This document shows, one piece after another, positions 37,372 to 45,399 of a stretch of 64,000 nucleotides of DNA. The stretch comes from Nocardia xishanensis NBRC 101358 (GTDB lineage: Bacteria; Actinomycetota; Actinomycetes; Mycobacteriales; Mycobacteriaceae). How positions within the stretch are numbered: position 1 is the first letter of the stretch; each line of letters begins with the position of its first letter. The stretch spans positions 92,849-156,848 of the forward strand of contig NZ_BDCF01000017.1 of assembly GCF_001613365.1 (NCBI RefSeq), given 5' to 3'. Below the pieces are notes generated by a model. The model saw nothing but the letters and a program-made list of their open reading frames with translations. It was not told the DNA's origin and did not search any database. The translations under genes were made by a program, and so were the position numbers.

Positions 37372-37971
37372 TCAGCGGCGTGGGCGCAGTCCGTCCAGCA
37401 TGTGACTGATCATCTCGTCCAGTAGTTCGTCGGCGGCTTCGGCGGCGATCACGCCGGAGCCGACGAAGGTGGCCAAGCCCTGCAGGATGGCGACGGCCGA
37501 GAGGGCGATGCGCCGGGGTTCGCCCGCGATCACCTCGCCGCGCGCCTGCGCGTCCGCGATGAGCGCGACCGGCGCCGCGAAGGCCCGGTCCACCGCCTCG
37601 GACATCGCGTCGCTCGCGGCGGGGCTGTGCCTGCGGGCGAACATCAGCGCCAGCAGGGCCGAGTTCTCGGTGGCGAAGCGCAGATAGGTCCGCGCCATGT
37701 CGCGGATATGACCGCCGACCGAGTCACAGGCCGCTGACTGCTCCAGCGCGGCGCCCAGCTGCTGGAACCCGGACACGGCGAGGGCGTCGAGCAGTGCCTG
37801 CTTGTCCTTGAAATGCCTGGTCGGCGCCGCGTGGCTGACGCCGACATCGCGCGCCAATTGCCGCAGCGACAGGCCGTCGACACCGGACTCCCGCAGCGTG
37901 GTCTCGGCGCGCTGCAGCAGCTCGGCGCGCAGGTCGCCGTGATGGTAGGCGCGGGTTCGGGTTCTCGGCAT
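37372..37971 (-). CDS. TetR-family regulator of the divergent DUF3533 gene
   Basis: A 199-residue repressor. DNA-binding domain about 8-55: YHHGDLRAELLQRAETTLRE and LSLRQLARDVGVSHAAPTRHF. The variable C-terminal ligand domain is helical. ATG 37971 is preferred over ATG 38001, which would start inside the operator. The regulator faces a membrane permease gene across 65 bases holding a strong palindrome, the standard TetR layout, so it probably represses both genes until a ligand binds. Confidence 0.9.
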   Translation of the reverse strand: MPRTRTRAYHHGDLRAELLQRAETTLRESGVDGLSLRQLARDVGVSHAAPTRHFKDKQALLDALAVSGFQQLGAALEQSAACDSVGGHIRDMARTYLRFATENSALLALMFARRHSPAASDAMSEAVDRAFAAPVALIADAQARGEVIAGEPRRIALSAVAILQGLATFVGSGVIAAEAADELLDEMISHMLDGLRPRR

Positions 37972-37990
37972 GGTGTATGCAGGATAACAA

Positions 37991-38036
37991 AATGTAGGCA
38001 TTGACTACTTTGTAGGCACTGCCTACATTTTCCCGT
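37991..38036 (+). promoter_or_regulatory. Promoter and TetR operator for the DUF3533 gene
   Basis: -35 TTGACT (38001-38006), 17-base spacer, -10 TACATT (38024-38029), then seven bases to the ATG at 38037: a near-consensus leaderless promoter. The perfect palindrome TGTAGGCACTGCCTACA (38011-38027) covers spacer and -10, and a further half-site AATGTAGGCA lies at 37991-38000. Repressor binding would block polymerase directly. Confidence 0.85.
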
Positions 38037-39344
38037 ATGACGGTTCGGACCTTCACCGCCCCGATCGCCGTGCTGATGGTGTTCGCGGCGCTGCTCGCCA
38101 CCATGTACCTCGGCTACGCAAGCAATACCGAGAAGAACCTGCACGACTTTCCCGTCGCGCTGGTCAACCAGGACGTCGGCGACACCCTCGGCGGCAAGCC
38201 CGCCAACGTCGGCGCTCAGGTCACCGACGCGCTGGCGGCCGGAATCCCTTCGGAGTCAGTGGATCTGCGCGTCCTCGGCATCGCAGAGGCGCGCAACCAG
38301 CTGCAGAACGGCGAGGTGTACGGCGCCATCGTGATCCCCTCCGACTTCACCAAGCGCCTCGCCATCCTCGGCGCGGGCGCGGTGGTGCCCGGCGAGATCG
38401 AACGGCCGGTCATCACCGTACAGACCAATCCGCGCATCGGGCCCTACACCACCGGCATCATGCAACGCATCGCCGACCGCGCGCTGACGCGGGTGAACGA
38501 GACCGTCGGCAAGAACCTCACCGATCAGGTGCACGCCGCGCTCGCGAACGGCACTCCGGTCGAGATGAGCGGCGCAGCAAAGCTTTTGCTGACCGACCCG
38601 GTGCAGGTCGTCACCGCTCCCTACCGGCCGATGGACGACGGCGCGGGCCAGGGTCTCGTCGCCTTCTTCTACACGCTGATCCTGCTGCTCGCCGGATTCA
38701 CCGGAGCCATGATGATCCACACGCTCATCGATTCGGTGCTCGGCTTCACACCCACCGAGTACGGCCCCTGGTTCGTGCAGCCGCCCGCCACGGGCGTCTC
38801 GCGCCTGCGCACCCTGCTCATCAAATGGGGCGTCTTCGCCACCGCGGCGCCCATCCTGTCGGCGATGTTCCTCGGCGTCGCAACGGCATTGGGCATCCCG
38901 CTCGGCAACGGACCGCTGCTGTGGCTGTACGGCACGCTGGCCATCATCGCCGTCGGCGTCACCGCGCTCGCGGTGCTCGCCACCTTCGGCACCGCGGGCC
39001 TGCTGGTGAACCTGATCCTGTTCGTGGTGCTCGGCCTGCCCTCGTCGGCCGCGACAGTCCCGCTGGAGGCCACGCCCTCCTACATCTCGCATCTGGCGGC
39101 CTTCGAACCGATGCACCAGATCTATCTGGCCGTGCGCGCCATCCTCTTCTTCGACGCCCGCACCTCCGCCGGCCTCGGCCATGGCCTCTGGATGACCCTG
39201 CTCGGCCTGGCCATCGGCGTGGTCCTCGGCGTCGTCGCCACCCACCTCTACGACCGTCGCGGACTGCACCGCGCCGCCGCGTCGGACCCGGCGCCGGTCA
39301 CTGCGGATCGGGCGCCGGTCGCGATCCCCGTCGCGGCGAGCTGA
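38037..39344 (+). CDS. DUF3533 / YhgE-Pip-like membrane protein (ABC-2 permease type)
   Basis: A 435-residue membrane protein. One span near the N-terminus (about 8-28), a large outside domain (to about 210) beginning PVALVNQDVGDTLGGKP and with EVYGAIVIPSDFTKRL, then five or six spans to about 412 and a Pro/Ala-rich tail. That is the YhgE/Pip and SNG1 topology, linked to drug efflux and to export-like functions. TetR control fits an efflux role. Translation starts at the first base or so of the mRNA. Confidence 0.82.
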   Translation: MTVRTFTAPIAVLMVFAALLATMYLGYASNTEKNLHDFPVALVNQDVGDTLGGKPANVGAQVTDALAAGIPSESVDLRVLGIAEARNQLQNGEVYGAIVIPSDFTKRLAILGAGAVVPGEIERPVITVQTNPRIGPYTTGIMQRIADRALTRVNETVGKNLTDQVHAALANGTPVEMSGAAKLLLTDPVQVVTAPYRPMDDGAGQGLVAFFYTLILLLAGFTGAMMIHTLIDSVLGFTPTEYGPWFVQPPATGVSRLRTLLIKWGVFATAAPILSAMFLGVATALGIPLGNGPLLWLYGTLAIIAVGVTALAVLATFGTAGLLVNLILFVVLGLPSSAATVPLEATPSYISHLAAFEPMHQIYLAVRAILFFDARTSAGLGHGLWMTLLGLAIGVVLGVVATHLYDRRGLHRAAASDPAPVTADRAPVAIPVAAS

Positions 39345-39364
39345 GACCGAGGCACCGAGCGAGC

Positions 39365-39396
39365 GGCCGCGGACCCCGACCATCGGGGCCGCGGCC
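39365..39396 (+). terminator. Terminator hairpin after the DUF3533 gene
   Basis: GGCCGCGG plus CCCCGA (39365-39379, one bulged A) pairs with TCGGGG plus CCGCGGCC (39383-39396) around a CCA loop. Very stable stem, no T tract. Confidence 0.72.
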
Positions 39397-39512
39397 GTCG
39401 CGTGTAGCCGGGGCTAAATATGCTGTGCCACTGGCAAATTGGGGGCGTCGACGGCAGCGTCGCTGGAAGGTGTTCCCGCGGGGCGGGATCGGCTGCGTGG
39501 GGGAGCGTACGG

Positions 39513-39827
39513 TCAGTGCGACGGTGTCCGGCGGACCAGCCGCGCCGCGCCGGAGGTCAGGTCGACCTCGTCACGCGGCGGTGCGCCGTCCGACTTCGTC
39601 TCCCGATGCATCAGGGTGGTCTGGCGCTGTTCGAACTCGTAGTGCTTGGAGCCTTGGAAGGCCGCGGTCACCTCTTCGAATCCGGTGGCCGCGACCGGGT
39701 GGCCGGAGCGGCGTTTGGTCCACGGCAGAAAACGACTGCCGGTGAGGCGGTTCCAGAGGACCTCGGCGAAGGCGAGGAAGATGAGCAGGAGGGCGAGCCC
39801 GGGGATCGTCATGGCGAGGAGACCCAT
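39513..39827 (-). CDS. DUF6191-like small membrane protein
   Basis: A 104-residue protein: membrane span at about 4-22 (LAMTIPGLALLLIFLAFAE), then a basic stretch and a soluble tail with GFEEVTAAFQGSKHYEFEQR. This matches a small actinobacterial family (DUF6191) of unknown function. TAGCGT six bases before the ATG and no ribosome site indicate a leaderless start. Confidence 0.7.
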   Translation of the reverse strand: MGLLAMTIPGLALLLIFLAFAEVLWNRLTGSRFLPWTKRRSGHPVAATGFEEVTAAFQGSKHYEFEQRQTTLMHRETKSDGAPPRDEVDLTSGAARLVRRTPSH

Positions 39828-40161
39828 GCCACAACGCTACCGGTCCCGAGTGCGGTGTGAGCTGCGGCGATGATACCCACGAGTAGGCGAGACATGGGTG
39901 CGAAAAGGTTGCTATCCGGCTTCGGAATGCCTATCCTCGATGCCGTGCCGAATCCCGCCGACCGCCACAGCGCAGCGCTCAGTGTCGCAGACCGCGACCG
40001 CGTTGTGCTAATTCCGCTTACCGCGGTGGCGGCGCAGGCGCGACTTCTCGTAGTAACCCGCCGTAGCGGGGTCTGATTCGGACCGGCCCCCTCGCTGCGG
40101 GCTTTTGATGTTGACGCTGGTCCCCTCCGCCGACATTCAAATCGGGAAGACCTACCTCACA
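39828..40161. other. Intergenic region with leader-like hairpins
   Basis: No gene seen. Just before the LeuA-dimer-like gene two small stems are visible: CCCGC/GCGGG at 40057-40070 and GGGGTC with GACC..CCCC at 40068-40090, which overlap and so exclude each other. A CTTTTG stretch follows at about 40102. Alternative folding could attenuate the gene, but no leader peptide or T-box consensus was recognised. Confidence 0.35.
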
Positions 40162-40593
40162 ATGACCATGCTCACTTTTGATACTCAGACATTCATCGCC
40201 GCCGCGCCCAAGGGGCTGCGGGCGGAAGCCGCCGGCATGAGCCCGGCGGAGTTCTACGACCACTACTGCGGGGTCACCGGCCCGGTCCGGCTCAGCGAGT
40301 TCGCCGCCGGTCACAGCAACGCCGAGCGCAGCGCGACCCTCGAGTTCCCCGACCACCTGCGCACGGTGGCCACCACCGGCAGCCCGGTCGCGGCCCTCAC
40401 CTCGGCCCTCTACGACGAGGGCTACCCGGTGGAGATTCTCCAGTTCCACCAGCGCCGCACCGCCGGCGGCACCGCGACCTTCGTCCGGTGCGAGCTCGAC
40501 GGCAAGCGCGGATGGGGCGCGGCGTTCGCCGACGACGGCGCCGAATCCACCGTTCGCGCAATGATTTCCGGGATCAACCTGCTCGGTTCCTGA
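40162..40593 (+). CDS. Stand-alone LeuA-dimer (regulatory domain)-like protein
   Basis: A 143-residue protein. The C-terminal half, with GTATFVRCELDGKRGWGAAF and ESTVRAMISGINLLGS, follows the pattern of the allosteric C-terminal domain of 2-isopropylmalate synthase, where leucine binds (Ala-x-Tyr/Phe-Val ... Trp-Gly-x-Gly ... Ser-x-x-x-Ala-Val-x-Ser-x-x-Asn). No catalytic TIM barrel is present. The N-terminal 70 residues are of another type (MSPAEFYDHYCGVTGPVRL). It may sense an amino acid or modulate a LeuA-type enzyme. Two close ATGs (40162, 40168) are possible starts. Confidence 0.65.
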   Translation: MTMLTFDTQTFIAAAPKGLRAEAAGMSPAEFYDHYCGVTGPVRLSEFAAGHSNAERSATLEFPDHLRTVATTGSPVAALTSALYDEGYPVEILQFHQRRTAGGTATFVRCELDGKRGWGAAFADDGAESTVRAMISGINLLGS

Positions 40594-40616
40594 GCCGCGC
40601 GGCTCCTGAAACGAAG

Positions 40617-40653
40617 GTCGGGCCGGGCTCCCCAGCGGGGTGCCCGGCCCGAC
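40617..40653. terminator. Bidirectional terminator
   Basis: Perfect 12-bp arms, 40617-40628 and 40642-40653, in the 73-base gap between convergent genes (LeuA-like and thioredoxin). It can serve both strands; no strong T tract on either. Confidence 0.75.
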
Positions 40654-40666
40654 GCGTGCGTGGGTC

Positions 40667-41038
40667 TTATTCCGAAGCGGACTGCTGCTCGGCGAGCTGC
40701 TTGCGCACCTCGTCCATGTCGAGGGCCTTCACCTGGGTGACCAGGTCCTCGAGTGCGGCCGGCGGCAGCGCGCCCGGCTGCGCGAACACCAGAACGCCCT
40801 CGCGGAACGCCATGATGGTCGGGATGGAGCGGATGTTCGCGGCGGCGGCGAGACCCTGCTCGGCCTCGGTGTCGACCTTGCCGTGCACGACGTCGGGGTG
40901 CTTGGTCGAAGAGGCCTCGAAGGTCGGCGCGAAGCTCTTGCACGGGCCGCACCAATCGGCCCAGAAATCGACGAGTACCACGTCGTTTCCGGTGACTACC
41001 TCGTCGAAATTCTGCTGGGTCAGCGTCTGGGTGGCCAT
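40667..41038 (-). CDS. trxA: Thioredoxin
   Basis: A 123-residue disulfide reductase. Active site WCGPCK at about 29-34 preceded by VLVDFWAD, cis-Pro in IRSIPTIMAF, then a C-terminal helical tail longer by about 15 residues than E. coli TrxA. GAGAGGA precedes the ATG. No signal peptide, so it acts in the cytosol, presumably with a thioredoxin reductase coded elsewhere. Confidence 0.94.
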   Translation of the reverse strand: MATQTLTQQNFDEVVTGNDVVLVDFWADWCGPCKSFAPTFEASSTKHPDVVHGKVDTEAEQGLAAAANIRSIPTIMAFREGVLVFAQPGALPPAALEDLVTQVKALDMDEVRKQLAEQQSASE

Positions 41039-41086
41039 GACGTCCTCTCGTTGAAATGTTGCCAGCTGTAACGCCGGGCTCGGCTC

Positions 41087-41608
41087 TTATCTTCCACGGC
41101 CCACCGGCCACTCGCGTCGCTGGTCGCCGTCCCATCGACGGATACCCGCGATCGTGGCGGGGAAATCACGATCGGCCGCCACGGCGTGCACCGCGTCGCC
41201 GAGTTGGCGGACCGGCACCCGCCTGGCCAGCGTGATATGCGGCGTCCATGCGTCGGGACGCAGGTTGGCGGGCGCGCCGGGACACGGCGACACGATGTCG
41301 TAGACCCGCCTCTGCAGCGTGAGCAGCTGTTCGGTGGGCACGACCAGCCGCACCAGGATCGGGTGTCGTGCGCCGAACACCAGGACGCCGCCGAGCCGCA
41401 CCGGGAACGGGCGGAAGATCAACTGGTCGAGGGCGCTATCGATGCGCGGCCAGATCTGCCTGGCCACCGCGATCGTGATGTGCGGGCGGTGGGTCTCGAT
41501 CGCCTTGGCCGTGACGCTGGGCAGCCCGGCCTCGACGAGCAGCGTCCACTGCCGCCGAATCTCGGCCTCGGCCGCGTCGTCCACCAGCAATTCGACCGAC
41601 TGCACCAT
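41087..41608 (-). CDS. 2'-5' RNA ligase / cyclic phosphodiesterase superfamily protein
   Basis: A 173-residue 2H-phosphoesterase with its two signature HxT motifs, RPHITIAV at about 42-49 and TPHITLAR at about 121-128, about 80 residues apart as expected. It would act on 2',3'-cyclic phosphate or related RNA or nucleotide ends. ATG 41608 with a weak GAGAAG upstream. It lies downstream of no obvious partner; physiological role unknown. Confidence 0.85.
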   Translation of the reverse strand: MVQSVELLVDDAAEAEIRRQWTLLVEAGLPSVTAKAIETHRPHITIAVARQIWPRIDSALDQLIFRPFPVRLGGVLVFGARHPILVRLVVPTEQLLTLQRRVYDIVSPCPGAPANLRPDAWTPHITLARRVPVRQLGDAVHAVAADRDFPATIAGIRRWDGDQRREWPVGRGR

Positions 41609-41687
41609 GATCTTCTCAACGTAGCCGCACGGCCGCTGATGGCGGGCCGGTTCCGGTGCGGCGAGGCGGCGGCGAGAGGATTGCCCG

Positions 41688-42773
41688 GTGAACGAGGTGA
41701 GGACAGCGGTGCGACTAGGGCTGATCGAGGGAGACGGGATCGGTCCCGAGGTGGTGCGGGCGACCAAGACGGTCGTCGACGAGGCGCTGGCCGCGGCGGG
41801 TGCGGCCGCGGTGAAGTGGGTGCCGTTGCCGATGGGGCATCGCGCCATCGAGGAGTTCGGCGCCGCGCTGCCGGACCACACGCTGCGCGGGCTCGAGGAA
41901 CTCGACGCCTGGATCCTCGGGCCGCACGACAACGCGTCCTATCCGGCCGAGCACCGCGGCGCTGTCGCACCGGGCGGCGCGATCCGCAAGCAGTTCGGCC
42001 TGTACGCGAACATTCGCCCCGCCCGCGCCTTCACGGGCGTGCGGTCGGCCGCACCGGACATCGACCTGGTGATAGTGCGGGAGAACAGCGAAGGGTTCTA
42101 CGCCGACCGCAATATGTTCGCCGGTTCGGGGGAGTTCCAGCCGACCCGCGACATGGCGATGTCCGTCGGCGTGGTGACCCGGCGCGCTTGCGAGCTGATC
42201 GCGCACGAGGCGTTCCGCTTGGCCTCGGCGCGCCGCAAGCGGGTCACCATCGTGCACAAGGCGAACGTGCTGCCGATGACCATGGGCCTCTTTCGCGACG
42301 TCTGCTACGACGTGGCGCGCGCCTACCCTGGCGTCGAGGTGGACGACGAGCACGTGGACGCGACAGCCGCCCACCTGGTCCGCGCCGCGGGCGATTTCGA
42401 CGTGCTGGTCACCGAGAACCTGTTCGGCGACATCTTGTCCGATCTGGCGGGCGAACTGAGCGGTTCGCTCGGCATGGCCGCCTCGTTGAATTGTTCGGCC
42501 ACCCGCGCGATGGCGCAGGCGGTGCACGGCGCCGCGCCGACGCTTGCCGGGCACAATCGCGCCAATCCGGTCGCGTTGCAGCTGTCGGCCGCGATGTTGC
42601 TGCGCTGGTTGGGAACTCGCGACGCGGATGGCGCGCTGCAGGCCGCGGCGGACCGCATCGAGCGCGCGGTGGCGGCGACATTCGCGGCGGGTATCGCGAC
42701 GGCCGACCTGGGTGGTCAGGCCTCGACCGGCGAGTTCACCGAGCAGGTGTGCGCCAGGGTGCACCGCCGCTGA
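41688..42773 (+). CDS. Isocitrate/isopropylmalate dehydrogenase family enzyme
   Basis: A 361-residue NAD(P)- and metal-dependent beta-decarboxylating dehydrogenase. Landmarks: GLIEGDGIGPEVVRAT at the start, IRKQFGLYANIRPAR with the substrate-binding Arg residues, VIVRENSEGFYADR, RVTIVHKANVLPMT, and the family signature NLFGDILSDLAGELSGSLGM with metal-binding Asp. NENSEG-type loops and YAD differ from strict LeuB, so tartrate, homoisocitrate or LeuB-like activity are all open. GTG start with AGAGGA upstream. A LeuA-dimer-like gene lies 1.1 kb away. Confidence 0.87.
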   Translation: MNEVRTAVRLGLIEGDGIGPEVVRATKTVVDEALAAAGAAAVKWVPLPMGHRAIEEFGAALPDHTLRGLEELDAWILGPHDNASYPAEHRGAVAPGGAIRKQFGLYANIRPARAFTGVRSAAPDIDLVIVRENSEGFYADRNMFAGSGEFQPTRDMAMSVGVVTRRACELIAHEAFRLASARRKRVTIVHKANVLPMTMGLFRDVCYDVARAYPGVEVDDEHVDATAAHLVRAAGDFDVLVTENLFGDILSDLAGELSGSLGMAASLNCSATRAMAQAVHGAAPTLAGHNRANPVALQLSAAMLLRWLGTRDADGALQAAADRIERAVAATFAAGIATADLGGQASTGEFTEQVCARVHRR

Positions 42774-42785
42774 ATCGGCCGTGGC

Positions 42786-43130
42786 TCAGTTGCCCGCGGA
42801 CAGTCCGGTGGCGAGCTTGACGACGACCTTCTGATCGGTGACCTCCTGCACCGTGACGTTCAGGCCCTCGGCGGGCTGGGTCTCGCCGACCGGGACGTCG
42901 ACCTGCTGGCCGCCGACCTTCATGGTGACCGTGTTCCCGTTCACCGCGACGAGTTCCGCGTCGATGCCGAGAATGTTCGCCTTGGCGTCCACGCCGCGGT
43001 CGAAGGTCACGGTGCATCCGCCGACATTGCATTCGGATTTGGTGCCCGCCCCCTCCACGGTGCAGGCGGCCGCGCCGAGCGGAACGAGCAGGGCCATGGT
43101 GGACAGGGTGAGCAGCCGTCGAACGCGCAT
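42786..43130 (-). CDS. Secreted lipoprotein-like protein of unknown function
   Basis: A 114-residue protein with a signal peptide (MRVRRLLTLSTMALLVPLG) ending at Cys23 in GAAACTVEG, an acceptable though not perfect lipobox. The mature part is a small beta-rich domain with CNVGGCTVTFDRG, VDVPVGETQPAEGLNVTV. TACACT six bases before ATG 43130 indicates a leaderless start, preferred over an ATG nine codons upstream. Convergent with the dehydrogenase gene, 12 bases apart. Confidence 0.75.
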   Translation of the reverse strand: MRVRRLLTLSTMALLVPLGAAACTVEGAGTKSECNVGGCTVTFDRGVDAKANILGIDAELVAVNGNTVTMKVGGQQVDVPVGETQPAEGLNVTVQEVTDQKVVVKLATGLSAGN

Positions 43131-43219
43131 CGGGCCAGTGTAGGGGGAATCGGACATCTCCGGCGCTGCGTCATGTCCGCGGCCGGTGTAGGCGCGGGTG
43201 AACCGGGTAGTGCGTCCGC

Positions 43220-43774
43220 GTGAGGCTCGGTGTTCTGGATCTGGGGTCGAACTCGGCGCAGTTTCTGGTCGTGGACGCGTCGTCCGGCGCGCCGCCCCTG
43301 CCGATCCGGGCGTTGAAAGAGCCGGTGGCGCTCGCGGAGGACATAGACGCGGACGGGGAGGTCACCGACGCCGGTATCGAACGAACCGCGGCGGCGATGT
43401 CCCGCATCCTGCAGGCTGCGAGGCGCTACGAGATCGACAGCTTCTACGCCTTCGTCACGGCCGCCATCCGGGACGCGCCGAATCGGGAGACGGTGCTCGA
43501 CGGCATCGAACGAACCGCGGGAGTCCGTCCGCAATTTCTGACCGGCGCTCAGGAAGCCCGGCTGACCTATCTGGCGGTGCGGCGGTGGTACGGGTGGCGT
43601 GCGGGGCCGCTGCTCGTTCTCGATATCGGCGGCGGCTCGATGGAATTGGCGCTCGGCCGCGACGACGAACCGGAACTCGCGCTCTCGCTTCCGCTGGGCG
43701 CGGGACGGCTGACCCGGGCCTGCAACGCGACCTCGCCCGCGCGACCAGCGCCGCAGACGCGCTGCACCGGCTGA
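43220..43774 (+). pseudogene. Ppx/GppA phosphatase, 3' end deleted
   Basis: The frame begins as a good exopolyphosphatase/GppA family protein: RLGVLDLGSNSAQFLVVD (phosphate 1 loop), YAFVTAAIRDAPNR, VRPQFLTGAQEARLTYLAVRRW and LLVLDIGGGSMELALGR (phosphate 2 loop). It stays in family to LPLGAGRLTRA at about 43720 and then runs into unrelated codons and a stop at 43774. About half of the usual 310 residues is gone. The downstream DNA belongs to a TetR gene, so a deletion joined the two. Probably inactive. Confidence 0.82.
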
Positions 43775-44089
43775 TCGGCAGCTATACCGCGTACTGAGAA
43801 TCCGGCCCTGATCCAGTTGCTCATCACCTCGGAAGCCGCTCAGCTCGGGCCGGAGGAGAGCCATCGGATGCGCGGAACTCAGCACGAGTACGTCTCCGAA
43901 TGGGTGGCACTCGTGCGCGGGCACCACCCGGAGATGGATCCGACGGAAGCGCGCATCCGCGTGCACGCGGCGCTCGGCGCCGTCAACGACATCGCGGCGA
44001 CACCGCATCTGCGCGCGTCGGCGGGTATCGACGCGGCCGCCAGGATCGTCTGCGGCGCACTGCTCCGCATCGACCCGCCCCGCGCCTGA
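43720..44089 (+). pseudogene. TetR-family C-terminal fragment
   Basis: From about 43720 one frame reads LARATSAADALHRLIGSYTAY and stops; the sense continues one frame over as ENPALIQLLITSEAAQLGPEE and HEYVSEWVALVRGHHPEMDP to the stop at 44089. This is the ligand domain of a TetR regulator of the mycolata type. The DNA-binding half is missing and there is a frameshift near 43796. A start at TTG 43817 could make a short product, but nothing supports that. Confidence 0.75.
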
Positions 44090-44120
44090 GAGTGTGCTGG
44101 ACGCCGCAGGTCCGGCAGGA

Positions 44121-44199
44121 CCGGCATGCGGCGCCGGGATCTGGCGGGCACCGCCTCGGGCCCGGTGCGGACCGCATGCGGCGCGGAGATCTGGCGGGC
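44121..44199. repeat. Two-copy 50-bp-period direct repeat
   Basis: Bases 44121-44149 and 44171-44199 match at 25 of 29 positions by eye, both holding GCATGCGGCGC and GATCTGGCGGGC. It lies just after the stop of the epimerase gene on the reverse strand and beside the deletion scar. Confidence 0.6.
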
Positions 44200-44215
44200 G
44201 CGGGCGTCGGATCGA

Positions 44216-45295
44216 CTAGTGCGCCGCGGCGCCCCACTGGTCGACGGGATCGCGGCCGCCCACACCGGAGGCGAATTCCCTGATGCGCCACCGGCCGCCC
44301 GCGTCCGGCGCCAGTGGGGGAGTGTCGCCGCCCGCGTTGGCCTTGAACCCGTCGAGCATCTCGCGCAGCGTGTCGGTGGCGGTGTGGCGCGGAGTCCAGT
44401 CGAGCTCGGTCCGCGCTCGGCTGGTGTCCATGATCGGCAGTCGCAGCAGCGCGTCGAACAGTCCCGGCGGCGTCGGCGCCAAGCGCAGCCGCCACGCCGT
44501 CGTGAGAGCCGCGCGGACCGCGCTCGGCGGGACTTCGACGGTTCTGGCGGCGAAGATCTCGCCGAGGCGTTCCCGGTCGAGCACCGGGTCCGCCGCGATA
44601 TTGAACGCGCCGTCGACCTCGGAGACGACCGCGCGGGCGAAGGCGCGGCCCGCGTCGTGGCTGTGCAGCGCCTGCATGCGCAAGCCGCGGGGCAGCGGAA
44701 GGACCGGGACGACACCGGGCCGGACGAGCGGATGCGGCACCAGCGGTCCGGCGAACAGCCGCCGCTGCTCGCTGGCCGAGGCGCGCTGGAAGACGAACGA
44801 CGGGCGCATGCGCACCACCCGGATCTCCGGATGTTCGGTGGCGAACGCGTCGAGAACCCGCTCGACGTAAGCCTTCTCCCGCGTGTAAGCGGCCAGCGGC
44901 CATCCGTCGGTGGGCCACGACTCGTCGACCGGGCGATCGTCGCGAGCGGGTGAATACGCGCCGATCGACGACGCGCACACCACGGCGGGCACTGCCGCGG
45001 CCGCCACCGCGGTGAGGACCCGTTGGGTCCCGATGACATTGGCGCGCCAAGTGACCTCCGGCCGGTGCGTCGGCTGGAACAGCCACGCCAAGTGCACGAC
45101 CGCGTCGGCATTGCGGAAGAGGGGAGCGAGATCGTCCCCGCGCACGTCCGCGCCGGCGAACTCCACCCCGGGCGGCAGCGTCGACGGGCCGCGCCGCGCG
45201 ACTCCGAGCACCGAAGTGACCGCCGGTTCGCCTGCCAACGCGGAAACGACAGAGGTGCCGATATTGCCGGTGGCACCGACTACGACCACGCGCAT
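44216..45295 (-). CDS. NAD-dependent epimerase/dehydratase (extended SDR)
   Basis: A 359-residue Rossmann enzyme. GATGNIG at residues about 8-14 is the dinucleotide loop; ADAVVHLAW, CASSIGAY and the catalytic YTREK (Tyr-x-x-x-Lys) complete the family set. The C-terminal part (WTPRHTATDTLREMLDGF) is typical of sugar-nucleotide or atypical epimerases. ATG 45295 has GAGGAG six bases ahead. Its substrate is not clear from sequence. Divergent from the molybdenum enzyme gene. Confidence 0.87.
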   Translation of the reverse strand: MRVVVVGATGNIGTSVVSALAGEPAVTSVLGVARRGPSTLPPGVEFAGADVRGDDLAPLFRNADAVVHLAWLFQPTHRPEVTWRANVIGTQRVLTAVAAAAVPAVVCASSIGAYSPARDDRPVDESWPTDGWPLAAYTREKAYVERVLDAFATEHPEIRVVRMRPSFVFQRASASEQRRLFAGPLVPHPLVRPGVVPVLPLPRGLRMQALHSHDAGRAFARAVVSEVDGAFNIAADPVLDRERLGEIFAARTVEVPPSAVRAALTTAWRLRLAPTPPGLFDALLRLPIMDTSRARTELDWTPRHTATDTLREMLDGFKANAGGDTPPLAPDAGGRWRIREFASGVGGRDPVDQWGAAAH

Positions 45296-45399
45296 GAGCA
45301 ACTCCTCACTGTCGGTACGTCGGCCGTACCACGGGACCGCCGGATCAAACCGCCGCCCTGTCCCGGGTTGCCGGGTAGGTCGACGGGTACGCGGCCGGT

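Noticed and set aside
39828..40161. T-box or leucine attenuator before the LeuA-dimer-like gene
   Set aside because: Small competing stems exist, but no T-box consensus and no leader peptide rich in Leu codons.
43817..44089. Stand-alone 90-residue gene
   Set aside because: It is the end of a TetR ligand domain whose earlier part lies in another frame just upstream, so a pseudogene fragment is more likely.
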